Shown here: positions 34,497 to 43,900 of the stretch, one piece after another
Position numbering within the stretch: position 1 is the first letter of the stretch
Layout of the letters: each line of letters begins with the position of its first letter
Assembly (NCBI RefSeq): GCF_009720485.1
Contig: NZ_CP045245.1
Span: forward strand, 434,001 to 498,000
DNA from: Cellulomonas sp. JZ18
GTDB lineage: Bacteria; Actinomycetota; Actinomycetes; Actinomycetales; Cellulomonadaceae
Direction: 5' to 3'
DNA length: 64,000 bases
Program-made: the position numbers and the translations under genes
The notes under the pieces: model-generated
The model's input: only the letters and a program-made list of their open reading frames with translations
Database searches by the model: none
What the model was told of the DNA's origin: nothing

Positions 34497-35192
34497 ATGG
34501 CGCGAGTGACGACCGCGCGCCTGCACCTCGTGCTCATGCTGGCCCTGACCTTCACCACGGGGATCATCGACGCCGTCGGCTACCTCGGCCTCGACCGCGT
34601 CTTCACCGCCAACATGACGGGCAACGTCGTCATCCTCGGCATGGCGCTCGCCGGCGCCGACGACCTGCCGGTGGCCGGCCCGCTCGTCGCGCTGGCGGGC
34701 TTCATGCTCGGTGCCGCGATCGGGGGCCGCGTCCTGCGCCGTGCCGCACAGGGCTGGAGCCACCTGTCGACCACGACGTTCGGCACGACCGGCGTCCTGG
34801 CCGTGCTGCTCGGCGTCGCCTCGATCGTGGCGCACCCCGAGGAGGGCACGGTCTGGGGCCTCGCCGTCACGACGCTCCTCGCCGTCGCGATGGGCCTGCA
34901 GGCCGCCGCCGCGCGCCGGCTCGCGGTCAAGGACGTCACGACCGTCGTCGTCACCTCGACCCTCACGGGCCTGGCCGCCGACTCCCGGCTCGCGGGCGGC
35001 ACGGGCGACAGCTGGGCGCGCCGCCTGCTCGCGGTCGTGCTCATCCTCGCCGGAGCCGGCGTCGGGGCGCTGCTGCTGCGGGTGGGCGAGGCCGGCGTCG
35101 GGGTCGGGATGATCGTCGCGGGCGCGCTCGCGCTCGTCGTCGCCGTGATCGGCCACGCGCGTCGCGAGCGCGAGACCGCCGCGACCGCCTGA
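34497..35192 (+). CDS. DUF1275 (YoaK-like) membrane protein
   Basis: 231 residues, about six helices. It has the family motif TTGIIDAVGYLGLDRVFTAN followed by MTGNVVILG, then MGLQAAAARRLAVKDVTTVV and VTSTLTGLAAD, diagnostic of DUF1275. Function unknown, presumed transport. ATG 34497. Confidence 0.9.
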   Translation: MARVTTARLHLVLMLALTFTTGIIDAVGYLGLDRVFTANMTGNVVILGMALAGADDLPVAGPLVALAGFMLGAAIGGRVLRRAAQGWSHLSTTTFGTTGVLAVLLGVASIVAHPEEGTVWGLAVTTLLAVAMGLQAAAARRLAVKDVTTVVVTSTLTGLAADSRLAGGTGDSWARRLLAVVLILAGAGVGALLLRVGEAGVGVGMIVAGALALVVAVIGHARRERETAATA

Positions 35193-35224
35193 CCGGGGCG
35201 AGCCGCCGGACCGCGGCGACCGCC

Positions 35225-35241
35225 CGGCCCCGACGGGGCCG
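35225..35241. terminator. Weak hairpin between convergent genes
   Basis: A 7-bp stem CGGCCCC/GGGGCCG with a 3-base loop lies between the DUF1275 and PPOX genes. Short, so uncertain. Confidence 0.35.
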
Positions 35242-35246
35242 CCGGG

Positions 35247-35729
35247 TCAGGCGCCGGCGTCCAGGCGGGCCGCGACGTCCGCGGGGAAGCCGCCCGTCGC
35301 GACCGGGCTCCAGCGCTCGGGCGTGACGCGGATCAGGCTCTTGCCCTGCAGGCGCATCGCCGCGCGGTACTCGTCCCAGTCGGGGTGCTCGCCGGCGATG
35401 CAGCGGTAGTAGTCGACCAGCGCGTCCTCGGCCTCGGGCATGTGCAGGACCTCGGCGGTGCCGTCCACCTGCACCCAGGCGCCGTTCCAGTCGTCCGACA
35501 GCACGCACACCGAGACGCGGGGGTCGCGCTCGGCGTTGCGGGTCTTGGCGCGGCCCGGGTACGTGGAGACCACGATGCGCCCCTGCTCGTCGACGCCGCC
35601 GCTCACGGGGGAGACCTGCGGGCGCCCGTCGGCGCGGGTGGTGACGAGCAGCATGTGGTGGCGCGGGCGCACGAAGTCCAGCAGGCCGGGCAGGTCGACG
35701 GTCGTGGCCGTGGCGATCGAACGGGGCAT
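35247..35729 (-). CDS. PPOX-class flavoprotein (pyridoxamine-oxidase-like, possibly F420-dependent)
   Basis: 160 residues of the split-barrel fold: FVRPRHHMLLVTTRADGRPQ, SPVSGGVDEQGRIVVSTYPG and RNAERDPRVSVCVL. It resembles the actinobacterial F420-dependent class (Rv1155-like): RVTPERWSPV near the C-terminus. Cofactor choice (FMN or F420) is inference. ATG 35729, divergent from clpC. Confidence 0.85.
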   Translation of the reverse strand: MPRSIATATTVDLPGLLDFVRPRHHMLLVTTRADGRPQVSPVSGGVDEQGRIVVSTYPGRAKTRNAERDPRVSVCVLSDDWNGAWVQVDGTAEVLHMPEAEDALVDYYRCIAGEHPDWDEYRAAMRLQGKSLIRVTPERWSPVATGGFPADVAARLDAGA

Positions 35730-35762
35730 GGCACCGACGCTACGCGCCGGGCGGGCGTGTCG

Positions 35763-35780
35763 TATCCGCCTGCGGCGAAC
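35763..35780 (+). promoter_or_regulatory. ClgR-like operator upstream of clpC
   Basis: The segment TATCCGCCTGCGGCGAAC contains CGC-N5-GCG followed by AAC, close to the actinobacterial ClgR box (CGCyNANrGCGwwS). It lies just upstream of the probable -35 of clpC (-10 TAGCAT at 35809-35814), the right place for an activator. Confidence 0.45.
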
Positions 35781-35808
35781 ACGGGACGTCCGGCGGGTAC
35801 CCCGCCGT

Positions 35809-35814
35809 TAGCAT
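35809..35814 (+). promoter_or_regulatory. -10 element of clpC
   Basis: TAGCAT fits TANNNT. The transcript would have a leader of about 75 bases with GAGGAG before ATG 35896. Confidence 0.45.
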
Positions 35815-35895
35815 CGAAACACGCCGTCTCGTCGGCACCGTGCGCACCCCCTGACGCGCGGTCCTGGCGGGGCACGCCGCTCGTGAGGAGTGCAC

Positions 35896-38475
35896 ATGTT
35901 CGAGAGATTCACCGACCGAGCCCGCCGCGTGGTCGTCCTCGCCCAGGAAGAGGCGCGGATGCTCAACCACAACTACATCGGCACCGAGCACATCCTCCTG
36001 GGTCTCATCCACGAGGGTGAGGGCGTCGCGGCCAAGGCCCTGGAGTCGCTCGGCATCTCGCTCGAGGCGGTCCGCGCGCAGGTCCAGGAGATCATCGGCG
36101 AGGGCCAGCAGGCGCCGTCGGGGCACATTCCCTTCACGCCGCGCGCGAAGAAGGTCCTGGAGCTGTCGCTGCGCGAGGCGCTGCAGCTCGGCCACAACTA
36201 CATCGGCACCGAGCACATCCTGCTCGGCCTCATCCGTGAGGGCGAGGGCGTCGCCGCCCAGGTCCTCAACAAGCTCGGCGCGGACCTCAACCGCGTCCGC
36301 CAGCAGGTCATCCAGCTCGTCTCCGGCTACCAGGGCAAGGAGCCGGTCGCCTCGGGCGGCCCGGCCGAGGGCCAGCCGTCCGGCTCGGCCGTGCTCGACC
36401 AGTTCGGGCGCAACCTCACGCAGGCCGCGCGCGACGGCAAGCTCGACCCGGTCATCGGGCGCGAGAAGGAGATCGAGCGGGTCATGCAGGTGCTGTCCCG
36501 CCGCACCAAGAACAACCCGGTCCTCATCGGCGAGCCCGGCGTCGGCAAGACCGCCGTCGTCGAGGGGCTCGCGCAGGACATCGTCCGCGGCGACGTGCCG
36601 GAGACGCTCAAGGACAAGCAGCTCTACACGCTGGACCTGGGCGCCCTGGTCGCGGGCAGCCGCTACCGCGGTGACTTCGAGGAGCGCCTGAAGAAGGTGC
36701 TCAAGGAGATCCGCACCCGCGGCGACATCATCCTGTTCATCGACGAGATCCACACGCTCGTCGGTGCGGGTGCCGCCGAGGGTGCGATCGACGCCGCGTC
36801 GATCCTCAAGCCCATGCTGGCCCGCGGCGAGCTGCAGACCATCGGCGCCACGACGCTCGACGAGTACCGCAAGTACGTCGAGAAGGACCCGGCCCTGGAG
36901 CGCCGCTTCCAGCCGATCCAGGTCTCGGAGCCGAACCTCCAGCACGCCATCGAGATCCTCAAGGGCCTGCGCGACCGGTACGAGGCGCACCACCGCGTGT
37001 CCATCACGGACGCCGCGCTGGTCGCCGCCGCGACGCTGGCCGACCGGTACGTCAACGACCGCTACCTGCCGGACAAGGCGATCGACCTGGTCGACGAGGC
37101 CGGCGCGCGCCTGCGCATCCGTCGCATGACGGCTCCGCCGGAGCTGCGCGAGCTCGACGAGCAGATCGCCGAGACGCGCCGCGACAAGGAGTCCGCGATC
37201 GACGAGCAGGACTTCGAGAAGGCCGCGCGCCTGCGCGACCAGGAGAAGCAGCTCGGGCTCAAGCGGGTCGAGAAGGAGAAGGCCTGGAAGAACGGCGACC
37301 TGGACGCCGTCGCCGAGGTCGACGAGGAGCTCATCGCCGAGGTGCTGGCCAACGCCACGGGCATCCCGGTGTTCAAGCTCACCGAGGAGGAGTCCAGCCG
37401 CCTGCTCCACATGGAGGACAACCTGCACAAGCGGGTCGTCGGCCAGGACGCCGCCATCAAGGCGCTGTCGCAGGCCATCCGGCGCACGCGTGCGGGCCTC
37501 AAGGACCCGAAGCGCCCCGGTGGGTCGTTCATCTTCGCCGGCCCCACGGGTGTCGGGAAGACCGAGCTCGCCAAGGCGCTCGCCGAGTTCCTCTTCGGGG
37601 ACGAGGACGCGCTGATCCAGCTCGACATGTCGGAGTTCTCCGAGAAGCACACCGTCTCGCGCCTGTTCGGCTCGCCCCCCGGGTACGTCGGGTACGACGA
37701 GGGCGGTCAGCTCACGGAGAAGGTGCGTCGCAAGCCGTTCTCGGTCGTCCTCTTCGACGAGGTCGAGAAGGCCCACGCGGACATCTTCAACTCGCTGCTG
37801 CAGATCCTCGAGGACGGTCGCCTGACCGACTCGCAGGGCCGGGTGGTCGACTTCAAGAACACCGTCATCATCATGACCACGAACCTCGGCACGCGGGACA
37901 TCGCCAAGGGCGTCCAGACCGGCTTCCAGGCCGGCGGCGACCTGTCGACGTCGTACGAGCGCATGAAGGCGAAGGTCAACGACGAGCTCAAGACGCACTT
38001 CCGTCCGGAGTTCCTCAACCGCGTCGACGACGTGGTCGTCTTCCCGCAGCTCTCGCAGCCGGAGATCTTCCAGATCGTCGACCTGATGATCGCGAAGCTC
38101 GACAAGCGCCTGCGCGACAAGGACATGGGCATCGAGCTCACCGACGCGGCCAAGCGCCTGCTGTCGGAGAAGGGCTACGACCCGGTCCTCGGTGCGCGGC
38201 CGCTGCGCCGGGCGATCCAGCGGGAGATCGAGGACGTCCTGTCCGAGAAGATCCTGTTCGGCGACCTCAAGTCCGGCGAGCAGGTCATCGTGGACGCCGA
38301 GGGCGAGGGCCTGCTCGGGGAGTTCCACTTCCGCGGCGTGCCGCGCGGCGAGCGCAGCAAGGAGCCCGTGGGCGTGGGCGCCTCGGTCGGGACCCCCGGC
38401 TCGGGCACCGACGTGCCGCCCGCACCGCCGGCGGCGAGCCGCGGCGACGGCGGGACGGGGCTCGCCCCGCTCTGA
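35896..38475 (+). CDS. clpC: ClpC, Hsp100 AAA+ unfoldase of the Clp protease
   Basis: 859 residues, full length. Clp N-domain repeats ([15 protein letters not shown], twice, from about residues 20 and 95), AAA module 1 with [16 protein letters not shown] (Walker A) and [16 protein letters not shown], the coiled-coil M domain with a UVR motif ([13 protein letters not shown]), and AAA module 2 with [16 protein letters not shown] and [16 protein letters not shown]. It unfolds proteins for ClpP. ATG 35896 with GAGGAG 7 bases upstream. The ClgR-like box suggests regulation. Confidence 0.98.
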   Translation: MFERFTDRARRVVVLAQEEARMLNHNYIGTEHILLGLIHEGEGVAAKALESLGISLEAVRAQVQEIIGEGQQAPSGHIPFTPRAKKVLELSLREALQLGHNYIGTEHILLGLIREGEGVAAQVLNKLGADLNRVRQQVIQLVSGYQGKEPVASGGPAEGQPSGSAVLDQFGRNLTQAARDGKLDPVIGREKEIERVMQVLSRRTKNNPVLIGEPGVGKTAVVEGLAQDIVRGDVPETLKDKQLYTLDLGALVAGSRYRGDFEERLKKVLKEIRTRGDIILFIDEIHTLVGAGAAEGAIDAASILKPMLARGELQTIGATTLDEYRKYVEKDPALERRFQPIQVSEPNLQHAIEILKGLRDRYEAHHRVSITDAALVAAATLADRYVNDRYLPDKAIDLVDEAGARLRIRRMTAPPELRELDEQIAETRRDKESAIDEQDFEKAARLRDQEKQLGLKRVEKEKAWKNGDLDAVAEVDEELIAEVLANATGIPVFKLTEEESSRLLHMEDNLHKRVVGQDAAIKALSQAIRRTRAGLKDPKRPGGSFIFAGPTGVGKTELAKALAEFLFGDEDALIQLDMSEFSEKHTVSRLFGSPPGYVGYDEGGQLTEKVRRKPFSVVLFDEVEKAHADIFNSLLQILEDGRLTDSQGRVVDFKNTVIIMTTNLGTRDIAKGVQTGFQAGGDLSTSYERMKAKVNDELKTHFRPEFLNRVDDVVVFPQLSQPEIFQIVDLMIAKLDKRLRDKDMGIELTDAAKRLLSEKGYDPVLGARPLRRAIQREIEDVLSEKILFGDLKSGEQVIVDAEGEGLLGEFHFRGVPRGERSKEPVGVGASVGTPGSGTDVPPAPPAASRGDGGTGLAPL

Positions 38476-38485
38476 CCGGTGACGC

Positions 38486-38522
38486 ACGAGGCCCCGGCCC
38501 CGTGAGGGGGTCGGGGCCTCGT
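38486..38522 (+). terminator. Terminator after clpC
   Basis: Arms of about 16 bases with one wobble around a GTGA-type loop, 10 bases after the stop. Confidence 0.75.
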
Positions 38523-38604
38523 CGTGTGCGGGCAGGTCCGCGCGCGGAATGCGATGCTGGCCGCGGACCGGGACGGACCGATCGGGCCGACGGACGGAGG
38601 ACGC

Positions 38605-39147
38605 ATGGCGGAGACGGACCTCGTCGAGCTCGTCGACGAGCAGGGCACGCCCACGGGGCAGACGCAGGTCGGTGCCGCCCACCGGGCGCCCGGCCTGCTG
38701 CACCGGGCGTTCTCGGTGGTCGTCGTCGACGACGCGGGCCGCATGCTGCTCCAGCAGCGCGCCGACGCCAAGCTGCGCTTCCCGGGCCTGTGGACCAACG
38801 CGTGCTGCGGGCACCCGGCGCCCGGTGCCGACCTCGCGGCGAGCGCGGCGCGCCGCGTGCGTGAGGAGCTCGGCGTGGACCTCGTCGACGCGCACGAGGT
38901 CGGCACGTTCCGCTACCGCGCGCTCGACGCCGGCTCCGGGCACGTGGAGACGGAGTACGACCACGTGGTGGTCGGTCGGCTCGCCGGCGGTCTCGTGCCC
39001 GACCCGGCCGAGGTCGGGGCCACGCGGTGGGTGACGGCGGAGGAGGCGCACGCGCTCGTCGACGCCGGGGTCACCACGCCGTGGTTCGTCGACGTGCTGC
39101 GCGTCGTGGCGCCGCGGGCGACGGCGGGTGCGGTCGACGCCGTCTGA
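38605..39147 (+). CDS. idi: Isopentenyl-diphosphate isomerase, type 1
   Basis: 180 residues, Nudix-like fold. Catalytic Cys in FPGLWTNACCGHP, metal and acid residues in VREELGVDLVDAHEV and the catalytic Glu in VETEYDHVVVG. It interconverts IPP and DMAPP for isoprenoids. ATG 38605 has GGAGG 7 bases upstream. Confidence 0.95.
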   Translation: MAETDLVELVDEQGTPTGQTQVGAAHRAPGLLHRAFSVVVVDDAGRMLLQQRADAKLRFPGLWTNACCGHPAPGADLAASAARRVREELGVDLVDAHEVGTFRYRALDAGSGHVETEYDHVVVGRLAGGLVPDPAEVGATRWVTAEEAHALVDAGVTTPWFVDVLRVVAPRATAGAVDAV

Positions 39148-39191
39148 CGACGCCCCGCGGGACACCGCACACCGACGCAGGACACCACACC

Positions 39192-39313
39192 GCACCGCGA
39201 CGCAGGGCACCCCGCCGGGACGCGACGCGGGACACCCCGCCGGGACGCGACGCGGGACACCCCGCCGGGACGCGGCGCGGGAGACCCCGCCGGGACGCGA
39301 CGCGACGCGGCCT
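39192..39313. repeat. Tandem array of a 25-bp unit
   Basis: The unit GGGACGCGACGC + GGGACACCCCGCC begins at 39217, 39242, 39267 and 39292, with a partial leading copy. There are no spacers, so it is a minisatellite and not a CRISPR array. Confidence 0.85.
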
Positions 39314-39408
39314 GCACCGCCCCTCTGCTCCCTCCCGCTGCCGCCCGCCGAGCGCGAGGACGAGCAGCTCGACGGGGGCCGGCTCGGATGCCGGGCACCG
39401 GCGCGGGT

Positions 39409-39462
39409 GACCCCGTGATCCGGCGCGTTCCCGGCGCCATGACGCGCACGATGACGGGCTCG
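39409..39462. repeat. 54-bp palindromic repeat, family 2, copy E1
   Basis: GACCCCGTGATC at the left and GATGACGGGCTC at the right, with inner GCGCG/CGCGC; 54 bp like the other three copies. Confidence 0.75.
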
Positions 39463-39717
39463 GCCGGGGCCCGTCTCACCGCCCGGACGCAGCGGCGCCG
39501 GTGGGGACGGCCGTCGCGGCCGTCCCCTCCGACCTGCACCGGCCTCGTCAGCGGCGCGCAGGACGGGCCGCGTCAGCGGCGGCACCGCACGGGCGCCGTC
39601 ATCGGCGGCGCAGCGACGCGTCGGTGACCGCCGGTGGGTGCCGGCCCCCGTCCGCCGGGTTGCGCGTGGTGCCGGGGGGGGGGGGGACGGTCGTGCAGTG
39701 CCCCGTCGGGGGCGCGC

Positions 39718-39781
39718 CCCGACAGCCAGCGGCCGGCGAGCGGGCTCCACGGCAGCACGCCGAGGGCGCGCCGCGACAGCC
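39718..39781 (-). pseudogene. Fragment of an aldo-keto reductase gene
   Basis: The minus strand encodes ALGVLPWSPLAGRWLSGR, the characteristic 'gVLpWSPLAgGwLsGr' segment of AKR proteins, without any flanking AKR sequence that I can see. It is likely a degraded remnant. The frame continues only into low-complexity sequence. Confidence 0.5.
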
Positions 39782-39870
39782 GGATCCTGAGACGTGGTGG
39801 TCGCCGTGTCGCCGGCCGGGACCGCGCGACCCGTCGCCCGCCACCCGCACGGGAGGTGTGCGGTGCTCGG

Positions 39871-39876
39871 TACTCT
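39871..39876 (+). promoter_or_regulatory. -10 element of the APH-fold kinase gene
   Basis: TACTCT ends 8 bases before GTG 39885. Confidence 0.45.
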
Positions 39877-39884
39877 CCCTCGTC

Positions 39885-40783
39885 GTGACCGAGCCCGGTG
39901 CGGGGACCAGTGCCGACGTGGTCCGCGCCCTCCTGCGCGAGCAGCACCCGGACCTGGCCGGGCTGCCGCTGCGCGAGGTCGCAGGCGGGTGGGGCAACCA
40001 GATGTGGCGGCTGGGGGACGACCTCGCCGTCCGGGTGCAGCGCATGGACGCCTCCCCGGACCTCCAGCTCAAGGAGCGCCGCTGGCTGCCCGTGCTGGCC
40101 CCGCGCCTGCCGCTCGCGGTGCCGGTCCCCGTGCGGGACGGGGCGCCGTCCGCGCTGTTCCCGAAGATCTGGACCGTCATGACGTGGGTCGCGGGCACGC
40201 CGCTGGACCACGGGGCGATCACGCGCGGGGACGACGCGGCCGACGCGCTGGCGGCCTTCCTCGCGGCGCTGCACGTGCCGGCGCCCGCCGACGCCCCCGA
40301 CGGCGTGGGCTTCGGCGCGCATCCCCGGGACTGCACGGAGGGGTTCGAGCACTTCCTGGGGTCCGTGGACCTCGGGGACGTCGCGGAGGGCGACGTCCGG
40401 GCGGTGTGGGACGACGCGGTCGCGGCGCCGGCGTGGGAGGGCCCGCGCGTGTGGGTGCACGGCGACCTGCACCCCGCCAACGTCGTCGTCGCGGACGGCA
40501 CGCTGGTGGGCGTCGTCGACTTCGGCGCGCTCTTCGCCGGCGACCCCGCGTGGGACCTCGCCGCCGCCTGGCTGCTGCTCCCCGCAGGCGGCGTCGACCG
40601 GTTCTTCCGGGGCTACGCGCGGGCGGACGGGGGACGGTGCGACGCGCGCGCGGGCTGGCGGTGATGAAGAGCCTGTTCCTGGTGCTCATGGGCCAGAACG
40701 GCGACCGCGGCCTGCCCGGCGGCAAGAGCGGGTGGGGGCCGGTCGGGCGGGCGGCGCTCCAGCGGGCGCTGGCGGGCGCCTGA
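39885..40783 (+). pseudogene. APH-fold phosphotransferase, frameshifted near the 3' end
   Basis: GTG 39885 opens a frame with GGWGNQMWRLGDDLAVRVQR (nucleotide loop), the Brenner motif HGDLHPANVVV and VVDFGALFAGDPAWDLAAA, so it is an aminoglycoside-phosphotransferase-family kinase (small-molecule kinase, not necessarily resistance). The frame stops at 40664. One frame over, TVRRARGLAVMKSLFLVLMG, then QNGDRGLPGGKSGWGPVGR, supplies a typical C-terminus to TGA 40783. Adding one G to the run 40629-40633 joins them (about 299 residues). Confidence 0.8.
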
Positions 40784-40984
40784 TCCTCGGGCGGCGCGTG
40801 CTCCTCCGTACGGTGAGCGTTTTCCGCAGGGTCTCGACGCGTCGTGCCGCGGCGGGGTATGAATGTCGGGACCACCCGCTTCCTCCGGATCGGTGCGCGC
40901 CACGCGGTGCGTCTTGAATCGATTCAGAACGCGGCGTGTGCGTCGATCCGCCCCCACGTTTCAACGACGAGACGACAGGTGACC
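40784..40984. other. Promoter region of the CE12-PL11 gene
   Basis: 201 bp. It holds a LacI-type palindrome at 40914-40929. No other recognisable element and no obvious terminator for the gene before it. Confidence 0.5.
40914..40929 (+). promoter_or_regulatory. LacI-family operator
   Basis: TTGAATCGATTCAGAA contains a perfect 12-bp palindrome TGAATCGATTCA with the central CG of LacI-family sites. It lies about 60 bp upstream of ATG 40985. Confidence 0.6.
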
Positions 40985-43900
40985 ATGTCCCGACCCGCAC
41001 GGGCCCACGACCGGACCCGCCGCCCCCGCACCCGACCGCCCGCCGTCGCGGCCGGCGCCGCCACCGCGCTGGCGCTGCTGCTCGCCGGCGCCGTGCCGGC
41101 GCACGCCGCCACGGCGGACCCCAGCCCGCAGTCCACCACCGCCCCCGCCGAGGAGCCCGTCGGCTCCCTGCCCGCACCGCAGTCCGTCCGCATGGCGCAC
41201 GTCGTGCCGGGCGCCGTGACCCTGCGCTGGGACGAGGTCGCCGGCGCCACCGGCTACGTCGTCACGCGCGCCGACGCCGTCGACGGCACGTACGCCGAGA
41301 TCGCCCGCACCGGACAGCGCGAGGTCCACACGACCGACGCCGTCGACACCACCCGCACGCACTGGTACCGGGTCCGGGCGATCGGCCCCGACGGCCTCTC
41401 CGCGCCGTCGGCGGCCGCCGTGAGCAGCCTCGCGGGGGAGGGCACGGACCCCACGTTCCCCGAGAACGGCGTGCTGACGATCGACCTCGGCCCGGGCGCC
41501 CTGACCCCCGGGGCGGTCCGCGTCGACGCCACCACGGCGTACTCCGCCGAGCAGCGCATCGGCTTCGTCGACCCGTCGCAGGTGACCGGCACGGATCGCG
41601 GGGGAGACGACGCCGTGCGGTCCGACTTCGTCACCGTCGGCGACACCGAGCTCGTCGTCGACCTGCCGAACGGCGACTACACGGTGGGCCTGATCGCCGG
41701 CGACGCGCAGGAGGCGACCGACGTCGCGATCACGGTCGAGCGCATGGCGAAGGTCCAGCAGACCGCGAAGCCCGCCGGCCAGTTCCTCGAGATGCAGCTC
41801 GACGTCGCGCTCGTCGACGGCCAGCTCAACCTCGAGCTCGCCGGCACCGCCGCGAAGCTCAACCAGCTCGTGATCACCCGGCAGGCGGACCGCACGCCGG
41901 GCAGCGAGCCGACGCTCTGGGTGACCGGCGACTCGACCGTCCAGACGTACACGGCGGACTACGCGCCGCAGGCCGGCTGGGGCCAGATGATCGACCGGTA
42001 CCTCTCGGACGACGTGACGGTCCAGAACAAGGCGATCGGCGGCCGGTCGGCGAAGAACTTCATCAGCCAGGGCCGCCTCGACGAGGTGCTGCGCCAGGTC
42101 CGGCCCGGCGACTACGTCGTCGCGCAGTTCGGCCACAACGACAACTCCTACGGCGTCGACGACCGGTGGGCCGCCCCGGCCGACTACCGCAACTACCTGC
42201 GGACCTTCGTCGACGGCGCCCGCCAGCGCGGCGCGACGCCGATCCTCGTGACGCCCGTGTCCCGCCGGGCGTTCGACGCCGAGACGGGGAAGTTCCACGT
42301 GTCCTTCCCCGACTACGTGGACGCGGCCGCCTCCCTCGCCGCGGAGACCCGCACCCCGCTGGTCGACCTGTCCGCGTCGAGCCGGGCGTACCTCGACGAG
42401 ATCGGGCCCGAGGCGGCGAAGAGCGTCTTCCTGCACGTGCCTGCCGGGGTGTACCCGAACCGGCCGTCGGGCACGGTCGACGACACCCACTTCCAGGAGT
42501 ACGGCGCGATCCAGATGGCGCGGCTCGTCGCGGCCGACCTGGCGACGCTCGACCTCCCGCTCGCGGACGAGGTCGAGGCGGCCGAGCCGCCGGCCGCCGT
42601 GCCCGCCGCACCCACCGGCGTCGTCGCCGGCAGCGTCTCGAGCTCGGGCGTGCAGCTGACGTGGGCGCCGGTCGAGGGCGCGGACGTCTACAAGGTGTTC
42701 CGCAAGGCCGCGGACGCCGGTGACGACGCCTGGACGCTCGCGGCGACGTCGACGCTGCCGCAGGTCGCCGTCACGGGTCTCGCGGAGGGCGGGTCGTACG
42801 ACCTGCGCGTCGTGGCGTCCAACGGGCGCGGCGACTCGGCGCCCTCGCAGCCGGTGCGCGTCACGACGCGGGACGCGCTGTTCCGCTTCGACGTGCAGAT
42901 CGCCGGCGCACCGGTCATGCCCGGGTACACCGAGGTGAACGAGCGCTCGGTCTACACGCCGGAGATCGGCTGGGGCTGGCTCGACCCGGCCGGCATGGCC
43001 GGGCGCGACCGCGGCGTGGCCTTCACGCCGCCGCCGAACGACCTGCAGCGCGACTTCCTGCTGCCCGGCCCGCAGCACACGTTCGTCGTCGACCTGCCCC
43101 GCGGCACGTACGCGGTGAAGACGCACAACGGCGACTGGATCGGCACGAGCCGCTCCAACGTCCAGCTCGAGGGGCGGGACTTCGGGGCGTCGAACGCCGG
43201 GCGCGGTGCCGTCTCGGAGAAGGTCAGCCAGCCGGTCGCCGTGACCGACGGGCAGCTGACGCTCGTCATGACCGGCTCGTCGTCGCGCCTCAACGGCGTC
43301 GAGGTGACGCCGCTGCTGCTCGCGCCGTCCGCGCTCGCGGGCGACGTGCGCGTCGAGGGGGCCGCGGTCGCGGTCGACCTGACCTGGACGGGCACCGACG
43401 ACGCCGCCGGCTACCGGGTGTACCGGCAGGCGACGGGCGAGAAGGAGCCGCGTGCGGTAGGTGACGTCACGACCACGGCGTTCACGGACACCACGGCGGA
43501 CCTCGGCGTCGCGTACCGGTACCACGTCGTCGCGCTCGACCCCACGGGCCTGGAGTCGGTCCCGACCGACGTCCTCGCCGTGACGACGGTGGACGAGGAC
43601 GTCCCGGTGACGGACGCGCCCACGGGCGTGCACGTCGCCGCGACGGACAAGAACCTCGTGCGCCTCGCGTGGGAGCCCGTCGAGGGTGCGCTGTTCTACC
43701 ACGTGTACCGCAGCGAGACGCTGGGCGGTCCGTACGCGCTCGTCGGCCGCGCCGCCGAGGCGGGGTACGACGACACGGACGTCCTCACCACCGTGCCGTA
43801 CCACTACCAGGTGGCCGCGGTGAACGCGGGCGGCGAGTCGGCGCGCGCCGCGACCGTCTCCTCGGAGGCGGTCACCACGCTCGTGCGGCAGTCGGAGCGG

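Larger units (their letters stand above)
39148..39884. other. Large non-coding region with repeats and a gene fossil
   Basis: 737 bp without a complete gene. It contains a 25-bp tandem array (39192-39313), a 54-bp palindrome (39409-39462), a run of 13-14 Gs at 39674-39687, and a short aldo-keto-reductase remnant on the minus strand (39718-39781). No intact promoter apart from the -10 at 39871. Confidence 0.6.

Noticed and set aside
39192..39313. Possible CRISPR array
   Set aside because: Units are contiguous with no spacers, and no cas genes are present.
35740..39750. A long minus-strand frame across clpC and idi
   Set aside because: Mirrors the codon structure of two certain genes and lacks any motif.
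39885..40783. Aminoglycoside resistance gene
   Set aside because: Only the kinase fold is supported; the family includes many metabolic small-molecule kinases.
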